This document shows, one piece after another, positions 1-6,532 of a stretch of 6,540 bases of DNA. Within the stretch, counting starts at the first letter, position 1. Each line of letters begins with the position of its first letter. Under the pieces are notes generated by a model, which saw only the letters and a list, made by a program, of their open reading frames with translations, was not told the origin of the DNA and did not search any database. Source of the stretch: an uncultured bacterium (GTDB lineage Bacteria > Patescibacteriota > Minisyncoccia > UBA6257 > JAGGUH01); the NCBI GenBank assembly GCA_937877385.1, contig CALGBJ010000098.1, positions 1 to 6,540 of the forward strand. Direction: 5' to 3'. Position numbers and translations under genes: made by a program.

Positions 1-1215
1 TCTCAAGATATGGACTTAGAGCATCTTTATTTTTGGGCGAAAAGAAAAGGAGTTAATCTTTTAGGTACTGGTGATTTCACTCACCCGGCCTGGCTAAAAG
101 AATTAAAAGAAAAATTAATTCCAACCGAAGAAGGATTGTACAAATTAAAAAATCAAGACAATGATTTCTTTTTCAGATTTATTATTACTGGTGAAATTTC
201 TCTCATTTACTCTTTTCAAGGAAAAACAAGAAAAATTCACTATCTCCTTATTTTGCCAAATTTAGAAACGGCTGAAAAAATAAACACTCAGCTCTCCTGG
301 CTTGGCAATCTCTCAGCTGACGGCCGACCAATTTTAGGAATAAACTCTCAAGAATTTTTAAAAATAATCCTCTCAACTTCAAGAGAAGTTATTCTTGTCC
401 CAGCTCACATCTGGACACCTTGGTTCGGTATTTTCGGCTCTAAGTCCGGCTTTAATTCTTTAGAAGAATGTTTTGGCAACCTTAGTCAGGAAATCTTCTC
501 AATGGAGACCGGTCTCTCAGCCGACCCAGCAATGTGCTGGCGACTTTCTTCTTTAGATAGAACAACTTTAATTTCCAATAGCGACGCTCACTCTCCTAAA
601 AAAATAGCCAGAGAAGCCAATGTTTTTGAAATAGAAAAAGAAAAAATTAATTTTTCTGAAATAAGAAGAATTATCAAAGAGAAAGACAGAAAAAATTTTC
701 TTTTGACTATCGAATTTTATCCTGAAGAAGGAAAATACCATTTTGACGGTCACCGCCAATGCCAAGTTTCTTTTCCGCCAAAAGAAACCAAAAAATACAA
801 TGGTCTTTGTCCTGTTTGCCAAAGACCCTTAACAATTGGCGTTCTTTCCCGGGTTGAAGAGCTTGCCGACCGAGAAGAAAACTTTCTACCAAAAGATAGA
901 ATTCCTTTCAAAAAAATAGTCCCTTTAGAAGAAATCATTACCCAAGTTTTACACCAATCGTCTCTTGGCAAAGAAGGAGAAATGTTTTATAACAAATTAA
1001 TAGATTCTTTCGGCAATGAAATGAATATTCTCTTAAAAAGTGAAATTAAAGAAATAGAAAAAACAACTTTGCCAGAAATTGCTCAAGGAATAGAAAGAGT
1101 TAGAAAAGGAGAAGTTTTCATCCAACCCGGTTTTGATGGTCAATTTGGCAAAATTTCTCTTTGGCAATTAGAAGAAAAAGAAAAAAAAGAAAATTTCCAA
1201 TCAACTTTATTTTAA
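1..1215 (+). CDS. Endonuclease Q-like PHP-domain DNA repair nuclease (5' end outside window)
   Basis: The frame is open from base 1, and the first ATG (base 10) falls inside a conserved region, so the true start lies upstream, probably by about 20 residues. Those missing residues should hold the N-terminal HxH metal motif of PHP nucleases. Counting from the codon at base 10, other PHP-type elements are visible: GTGDFTHP (19-26, D22 and H25), TGE (60-62), PAH (131-133) and NSDAH (190-194). A zinc-binding segment follows (H248, C251, then CPVC at 267-270) and runs into LTIGVLSRVEELADRE. The tail IERVRKGEVFIQPGFDGQFG (361-380) is also typical. This order matches EndoQ, known from Thermococcales, some methanogens and Bacillus pumilus, which nicks DNA 5' of uracil, hypoxanthine, xanthine and abasic sites. 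Relatives are often annotated as 'UvrD helicase' because the domain is also found fused to helicases; no helicase motif is present here. The activity is inferred by family. It is the first visible gene of the operon, and 17 bases separate it from the next. Confidence 0.85.
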   Translation, partial: SQDMDLEHLYFWAKRKGVNLLGTGDFTHPAWLKELKEKLIPTEEGLYKLKNQDNDFFFRFIITGEISLIYSFQGKTRKIHYLLILPNLETAEKINTQLSWLGNLSADGRPILGINSQEFLKIILSTSREVILVPAHIWTPWFGIFGSKSGFNSLEECFGNLSQEIFSMETGLSADPAMCWRLSSLDRTTLISNSDAHSPKKIAREANVFEIEKEKINFSEIRRIIKEKDRKNFLLTIEFYPEEGKYHFDGHRQCQVSFPPKETKKYNGLCPVCQRPLTIGVLSRVEELADREENFLPKDRIPFKKIVPLEEIITQVLHQSSLGKEGEMFYNKLIDSFGNEMNILLKSEIKEIEKTTLPEIAQGIERVRKGEVFIQPGFDGQFGKISLWQLEEKEKKENFQSTLF

Positions 1216-1232
1216 TTTAAAAAAAATAAACA

Positions 1233-2858
1233 ATGTCTGAAAATCTTTCTTTTAAAAAAACTATTAGCCAAGAAATAGAAGAATACCTAAATCTTGTCTG
1301 GCAACAAGAAAGAGAAAAAGAAAAAACTATCAAGGAAGAGAATTTTCTAAAACCAGAAGAATCCTTGGGAAAAGTTGCTCGTTTTTATGAAAAAATAAGA
1401 AATTCCTTAGAGGTTAGAGAAGAACATCTTTTAAGACAATATGCTATTGCCAGAATTTTAAGAAGAGAAATTGTTTTAGAAGAAAAAAAGGAGGATATTG
1501 CTAAAGAGTTACTTTTAGAACTTATCAGAGGCGGCTATCTTTCTGAAAAAGAAATTTTAGAATCAGATATTCCTGAATTTGAAAAAATTATCAAAAAATA
1601 TTCCTATTTAATTGAAAAAATTCCTTTTTTAGAAAAAAAGAAAGAATTTGACTGGTGGCTCTCTTTAGCCGCGGCCGAGATTGAAAAGAAATTAAGTCGT
1701 CAATTTTATCAAAGAGAAAAAATTTTAGTTAGGATTATTTTTAAAAGATTGGCTGAAGTTATTGATTTAAAAGAGATAAATTTAGAAGAAAAGCAAAAAA
1801 AAGGTCTTTTTTACTTGGCTATTCTTAAAGGAATATTTAAATACGACTCCGTTATCTTAAGAGAAAGATTATTTGCTTTTTATTTTCCTAAATGGGAAGA
1901 GATGGATGATTTATCTTTTTTAGAAAGAAAAAACTTAAAAGAAATTGCTTTTTTTATAGAAAAACAAATTAAATCTCCTTATCTTAATAAAATTTTACCA
2001 TTAGTTAAAAGGTACTTTCTTCTTTTTCATTTATTCATTGATTCAGTTGAAGAAGCAGTTCTTTTAGCAGAAAACAAAGAGGATTTCTTAAATATTTTTA
2101 AAGATGAAAAGCGAATGGATTCATTATTAGAAAGAAACTATTGGCGAAGAATTAGAAAGACAAAAGAGAAGGTCAAAAGATTAATTTTTAGAAGTGTGAT
2201 TTTTTTACTTCTAACTAAAACAATTTTAGCCATTATCTTTGAATATCCTTATGAAACTTATTTCCTTAAACAAAAAAGTTATTTCCCTCTCTTGACAAAC
2301 ATTTTTTTTCATCCTCTTCTCTTAATTCTAATCTCTTCTTCTTTTAGATTCACTATCAAACAAAAAAACCTTCTTCTTCAAGGAGAGAAAGAACTTCTTT
2401 TTGAAACAGAGAAAGAAGAAATCATCTTCAAAGAAAAGGTGCCCAAAATCAAAGGAGCAAAGATTGAAGGAACTCTCGATTTTCTTTGGTTTGCTAGCTT
2501 TTTTATTGTTTTTTCTCTAATAATTTATCTTCTTAAAATCCTTAAATTCAACTTCGTCAGTATTATCTTCTTTCTCTTGTTCTTAACTTTGGTTTCTTAT
2601 CTTGGCTGGCGAGCTAGAAATATCGTCAAAGAAAATATCACCTTAAAAGAAAAAAATGGTTTCTTAGGAATTATCCTTAGTTTTTTTGCTCTGCCAATTA
2701 TCAAAGTTGGCGAATTTTTAGTTAGAAAATTACCAAATTTTAATGTTCTAGTTTTCTTAATGGACTTCATTATTGAAGTGCCCTTTAAAGCCGTTATTAG
2801 GGGACTAGAAGAATGGTTCTCTTTTGCCAGAAAGAAAAGAGAAGAAATAGAAACCTGA
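1233..2858 (+). CDS. Hypothetical multi-pass membrane protein with long charged N-terminal helical domain
   Basis: I do not recognise this 541-residue protein. Residues 1-315 are rich in Lys, Glu, Leu and Ile, look almost wholly helical and partly coiled-coil, and have no signal peptide. A basic stretch (RRIRKTKEKVKR, 305-316) precedes the first hydrophobic segment, which by the positive-inside rule suggests a cytoplasmic N-terminal domain. Likely membrane helices lie near 317-338, 349-370, 416-436 and 440-457, with a weaker one near 476-492. A charged loop (about 374-412) separates the second and third. The C-terminal block 486-536 (LPIIKVGEFL, then DFIIEVPFKAVIRGLEEWFS at 511-530) looks amphipathic and constrained and is the best part for remote homology searches. 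The ATG at 1233 is the first in frame after the upstream stop; no Shine-Dalgarno is visible. The spacing of 17 bases upstream and 12 downstream puts it in the operon with DNA-processing genes. A role in DNA uptake or envelope anchoring is possible but only inferred from context. Confidence 0.85.
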   Translation: MSENLSFKKTISQEIEEYLNLVWQQEREKEKTIKEENFLKPEESLGKVARFYEKIRNSLEVREEHLLRQYAIARILRREIVLEEKKEDIAKELLLELIRGGYLSEKEILESDIPEFEKIIKKYSYLIEKIPFLEKKKEFDWWLSLAAAEIEKKLSRQFYQREKILVRIIFKRLAEVIDLKEINLEEKQKKGLFYLAILKGIFKYDSVILRERLFAFYFPKWEEMDDLSFLERKNLKEIAFFIEKQIKSPYLNKILPLVKRYFLLFHLFIDSVEEAVLLAENKEDFLNIFKDEKRMDSLLERNYWRRIRKTKEKVKRLIFRSVIFLLLTKTILAIIFEYPYETYFLKQKSYFPLLTNIFFHPLLLILISSSFRFTIKQKNLLLQGEKELLFETEKEEIIFKEKVPKIKGAKIEGTLDFLWFASFFIVFSLIIYLLKILKFNFVSIIFFLLFLTLVSYLGWRARNIVKENITLKEKNGFLGIILSFFALPIIKVGEFLVRKLPNFNVLVFLMDFIIEVPFKAVIRGLEEWFSFARKKREEIET

Positions 2859-2870
2859 TTTTTTCATTTT

Positions 2871-3953
2871 ATGGAAAAAGAAAAAATTTTTTATAATGCT
2901 TTAAATTTGATAACCGAAGCAAACTTTCCTCTTCTTAATAACCTTTACCAAAAATATCATTCCTTTTCTTTAATCTACCAAAATTTAGAAAAAGAAAATC
3001 TTCCCCCAAAAATCACCGAAAGATACCAAGCAATTCAACCAGAAAAAGAATATCAAAAATTAAAAGAGAAACAAATTTATCTCATATTAATTGAAGAAGA
3101 AAACTATCCTCAAATCCTTAAAGAAACTAACTCCCCTCCTTTAGGTCTTTATTTAAAAACCTCTTTGCCAATAGAGAAAATTTTTAAAGAAAAACTTGCT
3201 TTAGCCATTGTTGGCACTCGAAAAGCAACAAAAATTGGTCAAGAAATAGCTAAAAAATTTGCTTATGAAATTTCCTCTTTAGGAGGCACCGTTGTTTCTG
3301 GCTTGGCTTTTGGTATTGATAAAAGCGCCCATTTAGGCGCTTTAGAAGGAAAGGGCTTAACCTTGGCTGTTTTAGCGAATGGTCTTGATTTTGTTTACCC
3401 TCAAGCTAATTATTCTTTAGCCGAAAAAATCATTCAGAAAGGCGCTCTAATTTCTGAATACCCCTTAAATTCCCCTTCTCTACCTTTTCGTTTTTTAGAA
3501 AGAAACAGAATTATCAGCGGTCTGAGCAAAGGTGTTTTGGTTGTTGAAGCGCCATCAAGAAGCGGCGCTTTAAATACTGCCAATTATGCTTTAGAGGAAA
3601 ACCGAGAAATTTTTGCTATTCCTGGTTCTATTTTCTCCAAAAATTCTGCTGGTTGCAATTTCTTAATTCAAAAAGGAGCCAAACTAACAACTAAATTAGA
3701 AGATATTTTAGAAGAATTAAAAGAACAAATTGATTTAGAAATTATCAATCAGAAAAAAGAAATTGAATTTAATTCGTCAATCGAAAAGAATGTTTTTGAA
3801 TTTCTCAAAGAAAACGAAAAAGGTTTAGAGTTTGACGAAATTCTTAAAAAATTTAATCTTTCTTTTCAAGAACTATTAAACATCCTTTCTTCTTTAGAGA
3901 TAAAAAATTTAGTCAAAAAAGTCGGTGGCCGTTGGAAAATTTTTGATTTATGA
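2871..3953 (+). CDS. dprA: DNA processing protein DprA (Smf)
   Basis: DprA binds single-stranded DNA entering the cell during natural transformation and loads RecA on it, in the cytoplasm. The 360 residues show the usual three parts. An N-terminal helical SAM-like segment covers about 1-55. The extended Rossmann fold covers about 70-285, with YPQILKETNSPPLGLYLK (79-96), AIVGTRKAT (112-120), VVSGLAFGID (141-150), EYPLNSPSLPFRFLERNRII (196-215), SGALNTANYALEENREIFAI (231-250) and PG at 251-252. A C-terminal winged-helix domain covers about 302-357. Length and motif order are normal and nothing is broken. The ATG at 2871 lies 12 bases after the preceding stop and has no Shine-Dalgarno, so translational coupling or A/U-rich unstructured initiation is likely. 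The stop overlaps the topA start, a common bacterial pairing. The gene implies RecA-dependent recombination of incoming DNA; competence itself is inferred, since no pilus or ComEC gene is in view. Confidence 0.97.
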   Translation: MEKEKIFYNALNLITEANFPLLNNLYQKYHSFSLIYQNLEKENLPPKITERYQAIQPEKEYQKLKEKQIYLILIEEENYPQILKETNSPPLGLYLKTSLPIEKIFKEKLALAIVGTRKATKIGQEIAKKFAYEISSLGGTVVSGLAFGIDKSAHLGALEGKGLTLAVLANGLDFVYPQANYSLAEKIIQKGALISEYPLNSPSLPFRFLERNRIISGLSKGVLVVEAPSRSGALNTANYALEENREIFAIPGSIFSKNSAGCNFLIQKGAKLTTKLEDILEELKEQIDLEIINQKKEIEFNSSIEKNVFEFLKENEKGLEFDEILKKFNLSFQELLNILSSLEIKNLVKKVGGRWKIFDL

Positions 3954-5929
3954 AAAATTTAGTTATTGTTGAATCGCCAACAAAAGCCAGAACAATTTCC
4001 CATTTTCTGGGAAATGATTTTCTAGTTATCTCTTCTTATGGCCATATTAGAGATTTACCTAAAAGTAAACTTGGCGTTGATATAGAAAAAAACTTCCAAC
4101 CTATTTATGTCATTCCTCCTAAAGCCAGAAAAATAATTAAAGAATTAAAAGAAAAAAAGAAAGAGAGCCAAAAAGTTATTCTGGCCTGTGATGAAGATAG
4201 AGAAGGAGAAGCCATTGCCTGGCATTTAGCCGAGGTCCTTAATCTTCAAAAACCAGAAAGAATTGTCTTCCACGAAATTACTAAAAAGGCAATCCTTGAA
4301 GCCTTAAAAAAACCAAGAGCCATTGACTTCAATCTTGTTAAAGCCCAACAAGCCCGAAGAGTTTTAGACAGATTAGTCGGTTATAAACTCTCTCCTTTTC
4401 TTTGGCATAAGATCACTCGAGGCCTTTCGGCTGGCCGAGTTCAATCAGCCGCTTTAAGATTAATCGTTGAAAGAGAAAAAGAAATTAAAGAATTCAAACC
4501 AAGGGACTATTGGACAATTGAAGCCCTTTTAGAAAAAGAGAAAAAAGAATTTAAAGCGATCCTTTTTGCCAAAAACGGCAAGAAATTGGAAAAATTCTTT
4601 CTTAATACTGAAAAAAAGGCAAAAGAAATTGTCAATCTTCTCAAAGAAAAACCTTTTTTTGTTTCTCAAATAGAAGAAAAAGAAATTACTAAAAATCCTT
4701 TGCCGCCTTTTAAAACCAGCACCCTCCAACAAGAGGCCTGGAGAGAACTTCGTTTCTCTTCAAAAAAAACAATGCTTATCGCTCAACACCTCTATGAAGG
4801 AAAAAATTTAGCTAAAGGCAGACAAGGATTGATTACTTATATGAGAACTGACTCTTTAAATATCTCTCCTTTAGCTTTAAAGGAATGCCAACTGTTTATT
4901 GAAGGAAATTTCGGCAAGAATTATTCAGTCGAAGGAGGCAGAAAGTTTAAGAGCAAAGAAAAACTTACTCAAGAAGCCCACGAAGCCATTAGGCCAACAG
5001 AAATAAACTTAACTCCAGAAAAAATTAAAAATTATTTAGATAAAGATGAATACAAATTATACGACTTAATCTGGCGAAGATTTGTCGCTAGCCAAATGAA
5101 AGAAGCTAAAATTAAAAAGATCAATCTTCTTTTTGAAGTAGAAGCTGGAAAGGATAAATATCTTTTCAAAGCTTCTGGTAGCAGAATTCTTTTTGACGGT
5201 TTTCTTAAAATCTGGCCACAAAAAATAGATGAATTTGCTTTGCCAGAACTTAAAAAAGGAGAAGAAATTACTCCTAAAGAAATTATTTTTAGCAAGCACA
5301 GCACTCAGCCGCCAAGCAGATATAACGACGCCAGCTTAGTTAAAACCCTAGAAAGTTACGGCATTGGCCGGCCTTCTACTTACGCACCAATTATTTCAGT
5401 TCTCCAAGAAAGGGGTTATGTCAAAAGAGATAGTAAGTTTAATTTTTATCCAAACGAAATTGGAATTTTAGTTAGCGACATTTTAAGCAAGCATTTTCCT
5501 GAAATAGTTGACTATCAATTCACGGCTAAAATGGAAGACGATTTAGATAAAATCGCCCAAGGCAAATTATCTTATTCTGATGTTTTAAGAAGCTTCTGGC
5601 TGCCCTTTGCCAAAAACTTAGCTGAAAAAGAAAAAAATCTCTCTAAAGAAGAACTCTCAATTATTAAAACCGAGAAAAAGTGCCCTCTTTGCGGTTCAAA
5701 TTTAGTTATTCGCTTTTCTAAATTTGGCAAATTTCTTGCCTGCTCCAATTTTCCTAAATGCTCTTACAAAGAAAATATCAAAGAAGAAGAATTTTTAGAA
5801 CCAAAAATGAAATGTCCTCAATGCCAAGAAGGTTGGGTAATTATTAAAAGAACAAAAAAAGGTAGAATTTTTTATGGTTGCTCTCGCTATCCTCAATGCC
5901 AATGGGCGAGTTGGCAAAAACCAAAATAA
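3950..5929 (+). CDS. topA: DNA topoisomerase I, type IA
   Basis: Topoisomerase I relaxes negative supercoils by cutting one strand through a 5'-phosphotyrosine link and passing the other strand. The protein starts MKNLVIVESPTKA, the exact family N-terminus, which fixes the ATG at 3950. The Toprim domain supplies E8 and the acidic triad D81, D83, E85 for Mg2+. GLSAGRVQSAALRLIVERE (158-176) and QEAHEAIRPT (341-350, H344) are core motifs. The active tyrosine is Y297 in QGLITYMRTDS, with R299 beside it. PSRYNDASLVKTLESYGIGR (455-474) is also diagnostic. The tail carries two four-cysteine zinc ribbons: C578, C581, C598, C604 and C622, C625, C644, C650. At 659 residues it is shorter than the Escherichia coli enzyme (865), mainly through a reduced C-terminal tail, but the catalytic core is complete. 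It shares 4 bases (ATGA) with dprA, so coupled translation is expected. No T-tract follows on the plus strand. Confidence 0.98.
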   Translation: MKNLVIVESPTKARTISHFLGNDFLVISSYGHIRDLPKSKLGVDIEKNFQPIYVIPPKARKIIKELKEKKKESQKVILACDEDREGEAIAWHLAEVLNLQKPERIVFHEITKKAILEALKKPRAIDFNLVKAQQARRVLDRLVGYKLSPFLWHKITRGLSAGRVQSAALRLIVEREKEIKEFKPRDYWTIEALLEKEKKEFKAILFAKNGKKLEKFFLNTEKKAKEIVNLLKEKPFFVSQIEEKEITKNPLPPFKTSTLQQEAWRELRFSSKKTMLIAQHLYEGKNLAKGRQGLITYMRTDSLNISPLALKECQLFIEGNFGKNYSVEGGRKFKSKEKLTQEAHEAIRPTEINLTPEKIKNYLDKDEYKLYDLIWRRFVASQMKEAKIKKINLLFEVEAGKDKYLFKASGSRILFDGFLKIWPQKIDEFALPELKKGEEITPKEIIFSKHSTQPPSRYNDASLVKTLESYGIGRPSTYAPIISVLQERGYVKRDSKFNFYPNEIGILVSDILSKHFPEIVDYQFTAKMEDDLDKIAQGKLSYSDVLRSFWLPFAKNLAEKEKNLSKEELSIIKTEKKCPLCGSNLVIRFSKFGKFLACSNFPKCSYKENIKEEEFLEPKMKCPQCQEGWVIIKRTKKGRIFYGCSRYPQCQWASWQKPK

Positions 5930-5933
5930 AAAA

Positions 5934-5960
5934 CCCTCGACTTTCTTTTTTTGTCGAGGG
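5934..5960 (-). terminator. Intrinsic terminator between convergent genes, oriented for the minus strand
   Basis: CCCTCGAC (5934-5941) pairs perfectly with GTCGAGGG (5953-5960), giving an 8-base-pair G+C-rich stem around an 11-base loop. Read on the minus strand, the stem is followed at once by TTTTTATTTT (complement of 5924-5933), the classic U-tract. Read on the plus strand, the bases after the stem (CCATCATCC) hold no T-run; the only T-run is in the loop. It should therefore terminate the minus-strand transcript well and the topA transcript less well. The hairpin may still protect the topA mRNA 3' end. The minus-strand part of the U-tract overlaps the last codons of topA. Confidence 0.85.
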
Positions 5961-5963
5961 CCA

Positions 5964-5996
5964 TCATCCATTCCAATTAGAAATGTCTACTACCAT
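5964..5996 (-). CDS. Possible 10-codon micro-ORF behind a strong ribosome binding site
   Basis: The minus strand reads ATG, nine further sense codons and TGA, giving MVVDISNWNG. The stop of the preceding gene ends at 6010, and an AAAGGAGGA Shine-Dalgarno fills the short gap, 5 bases from this ATG. The frame closes 3 bases before the terminator hairpin. The site is therefore placed like a second cistron. The peptide is too short to assign to any family. It could be a real microprotein, a regulatory short frame whose translation touches the hairpin, or the remnant start of a gene lost by deletion. An accidental purine-rich run is also possible, since the region is generally GA-rich on this strand. 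Confidence 0.35.
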   Translation of the reverse strand: MVVDISNWNG

Positions 5997-6000
5997 TTTC

Positions 6001-6007
6001 TCCTCCT
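6001..6007 (-). promoter_or_regulatory. Shine-Dalgarno sequence of the micro-ORF
   Basis: AGGAGGA on the minus strand, 5 bases from GGAGG to the ATG at 5996-5994. It is a near-perfect anti-16S match lying directly after a TAA stop, which is hard to explain if no start codon is used here. Confidence 0.5.
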
Positions 6008-6009
6008 TT

Positions 6010-6468
6010 TTAAACTTCTTTTTTAAATTCTTCTCTGACTTTTACTAAAAGTCCCTTGAGAGACTCTTCTTTAACAAGAAGTTTTAACATCCTCTTCACT
6101 TCAGGGGCAATTTTCTCAATCTCTGAAGCCATAACAAGCTCGGAAACCAATAGCCGATTTCTAGATTTTAGTTCCTCAACTATCTCCTGAGAAGAAAATC
6201 TTTCCACGATTTCCTTTTTCAAACCTCTTATCTCTCTTAGGTTCTCCCGGAACCTCTTTTCTATTCTCTCTGCCGGCTCTATCTTTCTTAAAAGAATCCT
6301 CTTAAAACCTCCTTGATCGATAATCAAACCAGGAATTTCTCTTATCTTAACAATTTCCTTTTCTTTCTTGCTGTTTCCCGTTAAACCTAGACCTATCATG
6401 AATTTCCGAGAAAGGAGTCTGTCCAGTCTCTCTAAGAGATGTAAAATCTCTTCTTTTCTCTCATTCAT
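6010..6468 (-). CDS. Hypothetical charged helical protein, 152 residues
   Basis: I do not recognise this protein. It is soluble, very rich in Glu, Lys, Arg, Leu and Ile, and has no signal peptide, membrane segment or cysteine. From MNERKEEIL, residues 1-20 look helical. A segment around 22-60 contains Gly, Pro and beta-prone stretches (MIGLGLTGN, then IREIPGLIIDQGGF). From about 62 to the end it is almost continuous helix, probably a helical bundle or coiled coil. A GTG at 6477-6475 would add three residues, but it overlaps the Shine-Dalgarno. The ATG at 6468 has AGGAGG 8 bases upstream and is the better start. The gene stands alone with its own promoter and terminator and converges on topA. 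Its G+C is about 38 percent by hand count over 6061-6480, above its neighbours, and it uses ATA, AGG, CGG, CTA and GAG more freely. This suggests a different origin or expression level. The strong signals around it make a real gene likely. Confidence 0.8.
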   Translation of the reverse strand: MNERKEEILHLLERLDRLLSRKFMIGLGLTGNSKKEKEIVKIREIPGLIIDQGGFKRILLRKIEPAERIEKRFRENLREIRGLKKEIVERFSSQEIVEELKSRNRLLVSELVMASEIEKIAPEVKRMLKLLVKEESLKGLLVKVREEFKKEV

Positions 6469-6476
6469 CTTCCTCA

Positions 6477-6482
6477 CCTCCT
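6477..6482 (-). promoter_or_regulatory. Shine-Dalgarno that decides the start of the minus-strand gene
   Basis: AGGAGG on the minus strand, followed by 8 bases (TGAGGAAG) and ATG at 6468-6466. The alternative GTG start shares its first base with this motif and so cannot use it. This supports the 152-residue form over the 155-residue form. Confidence 0.85.
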
Positions 6483-6503
6483 TTATTTATATTTTCTACC
6501 TTG

Positions 6504-6532
6504 AATATATCACCTTAAAGTCCGACAGTCAA
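6504..6532 (-). promoter_or_regulatory. Sigma70-type promoter of the minus-strand gene
   Basis: On the minus strand TTGACT (6532-6527) and TATATT (6509-6504) are separated by exactly 17 bases. Each hexamer differs from the consensus (TTGACA, TATAAT) at one position. Transcription would start near 6497, giving a leader of about 29 bases that contains the Shine-Dalgarno. This is the only convincing promoter in the window. Confidence 0.75.

Noticed and set aside
568..971. Three overlapping minus-strand open frames opposite the EndoQ-like gene
   Set aside because: They lie antisense to strongly conserved PHP and zinc motifs, have low-complexity Phe/Ser/Lys-rich translations and no ribosome binding site. 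They are shadows of the real gene.
1795..1802. A-run of eight as a possible programmed frameshift site in the membrane protein gene
   Set aside because: The zero frame continues for more than 350 further residues with sensible membrane segments. Poly-A runs are common throughout this AT-rich, Lys-rich sequence.
2856..3953. TGA read as glycine (code 25 of Absconditabacteria/Gracilibacteria)
   Set aside because: Four long genes contain no in-frame TGA, and TGA sits exactly where the DprA winged-helix domain should end. The standard code fits.
4529..5304. Minus-strand open frames opposite topA
   Set aside because: They are antisense to a complete topA, have Phe/Lys-rich composition from complementing AAA/GAA codons, and show no start signals.
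6475..6477. GTG start giving a 155-residue form of the minus-strand protein
   Set aside because: It overlaps the Shine-Dalgarno, leaving no spacing. The ATG three codons later has ideal 8-base spacing.
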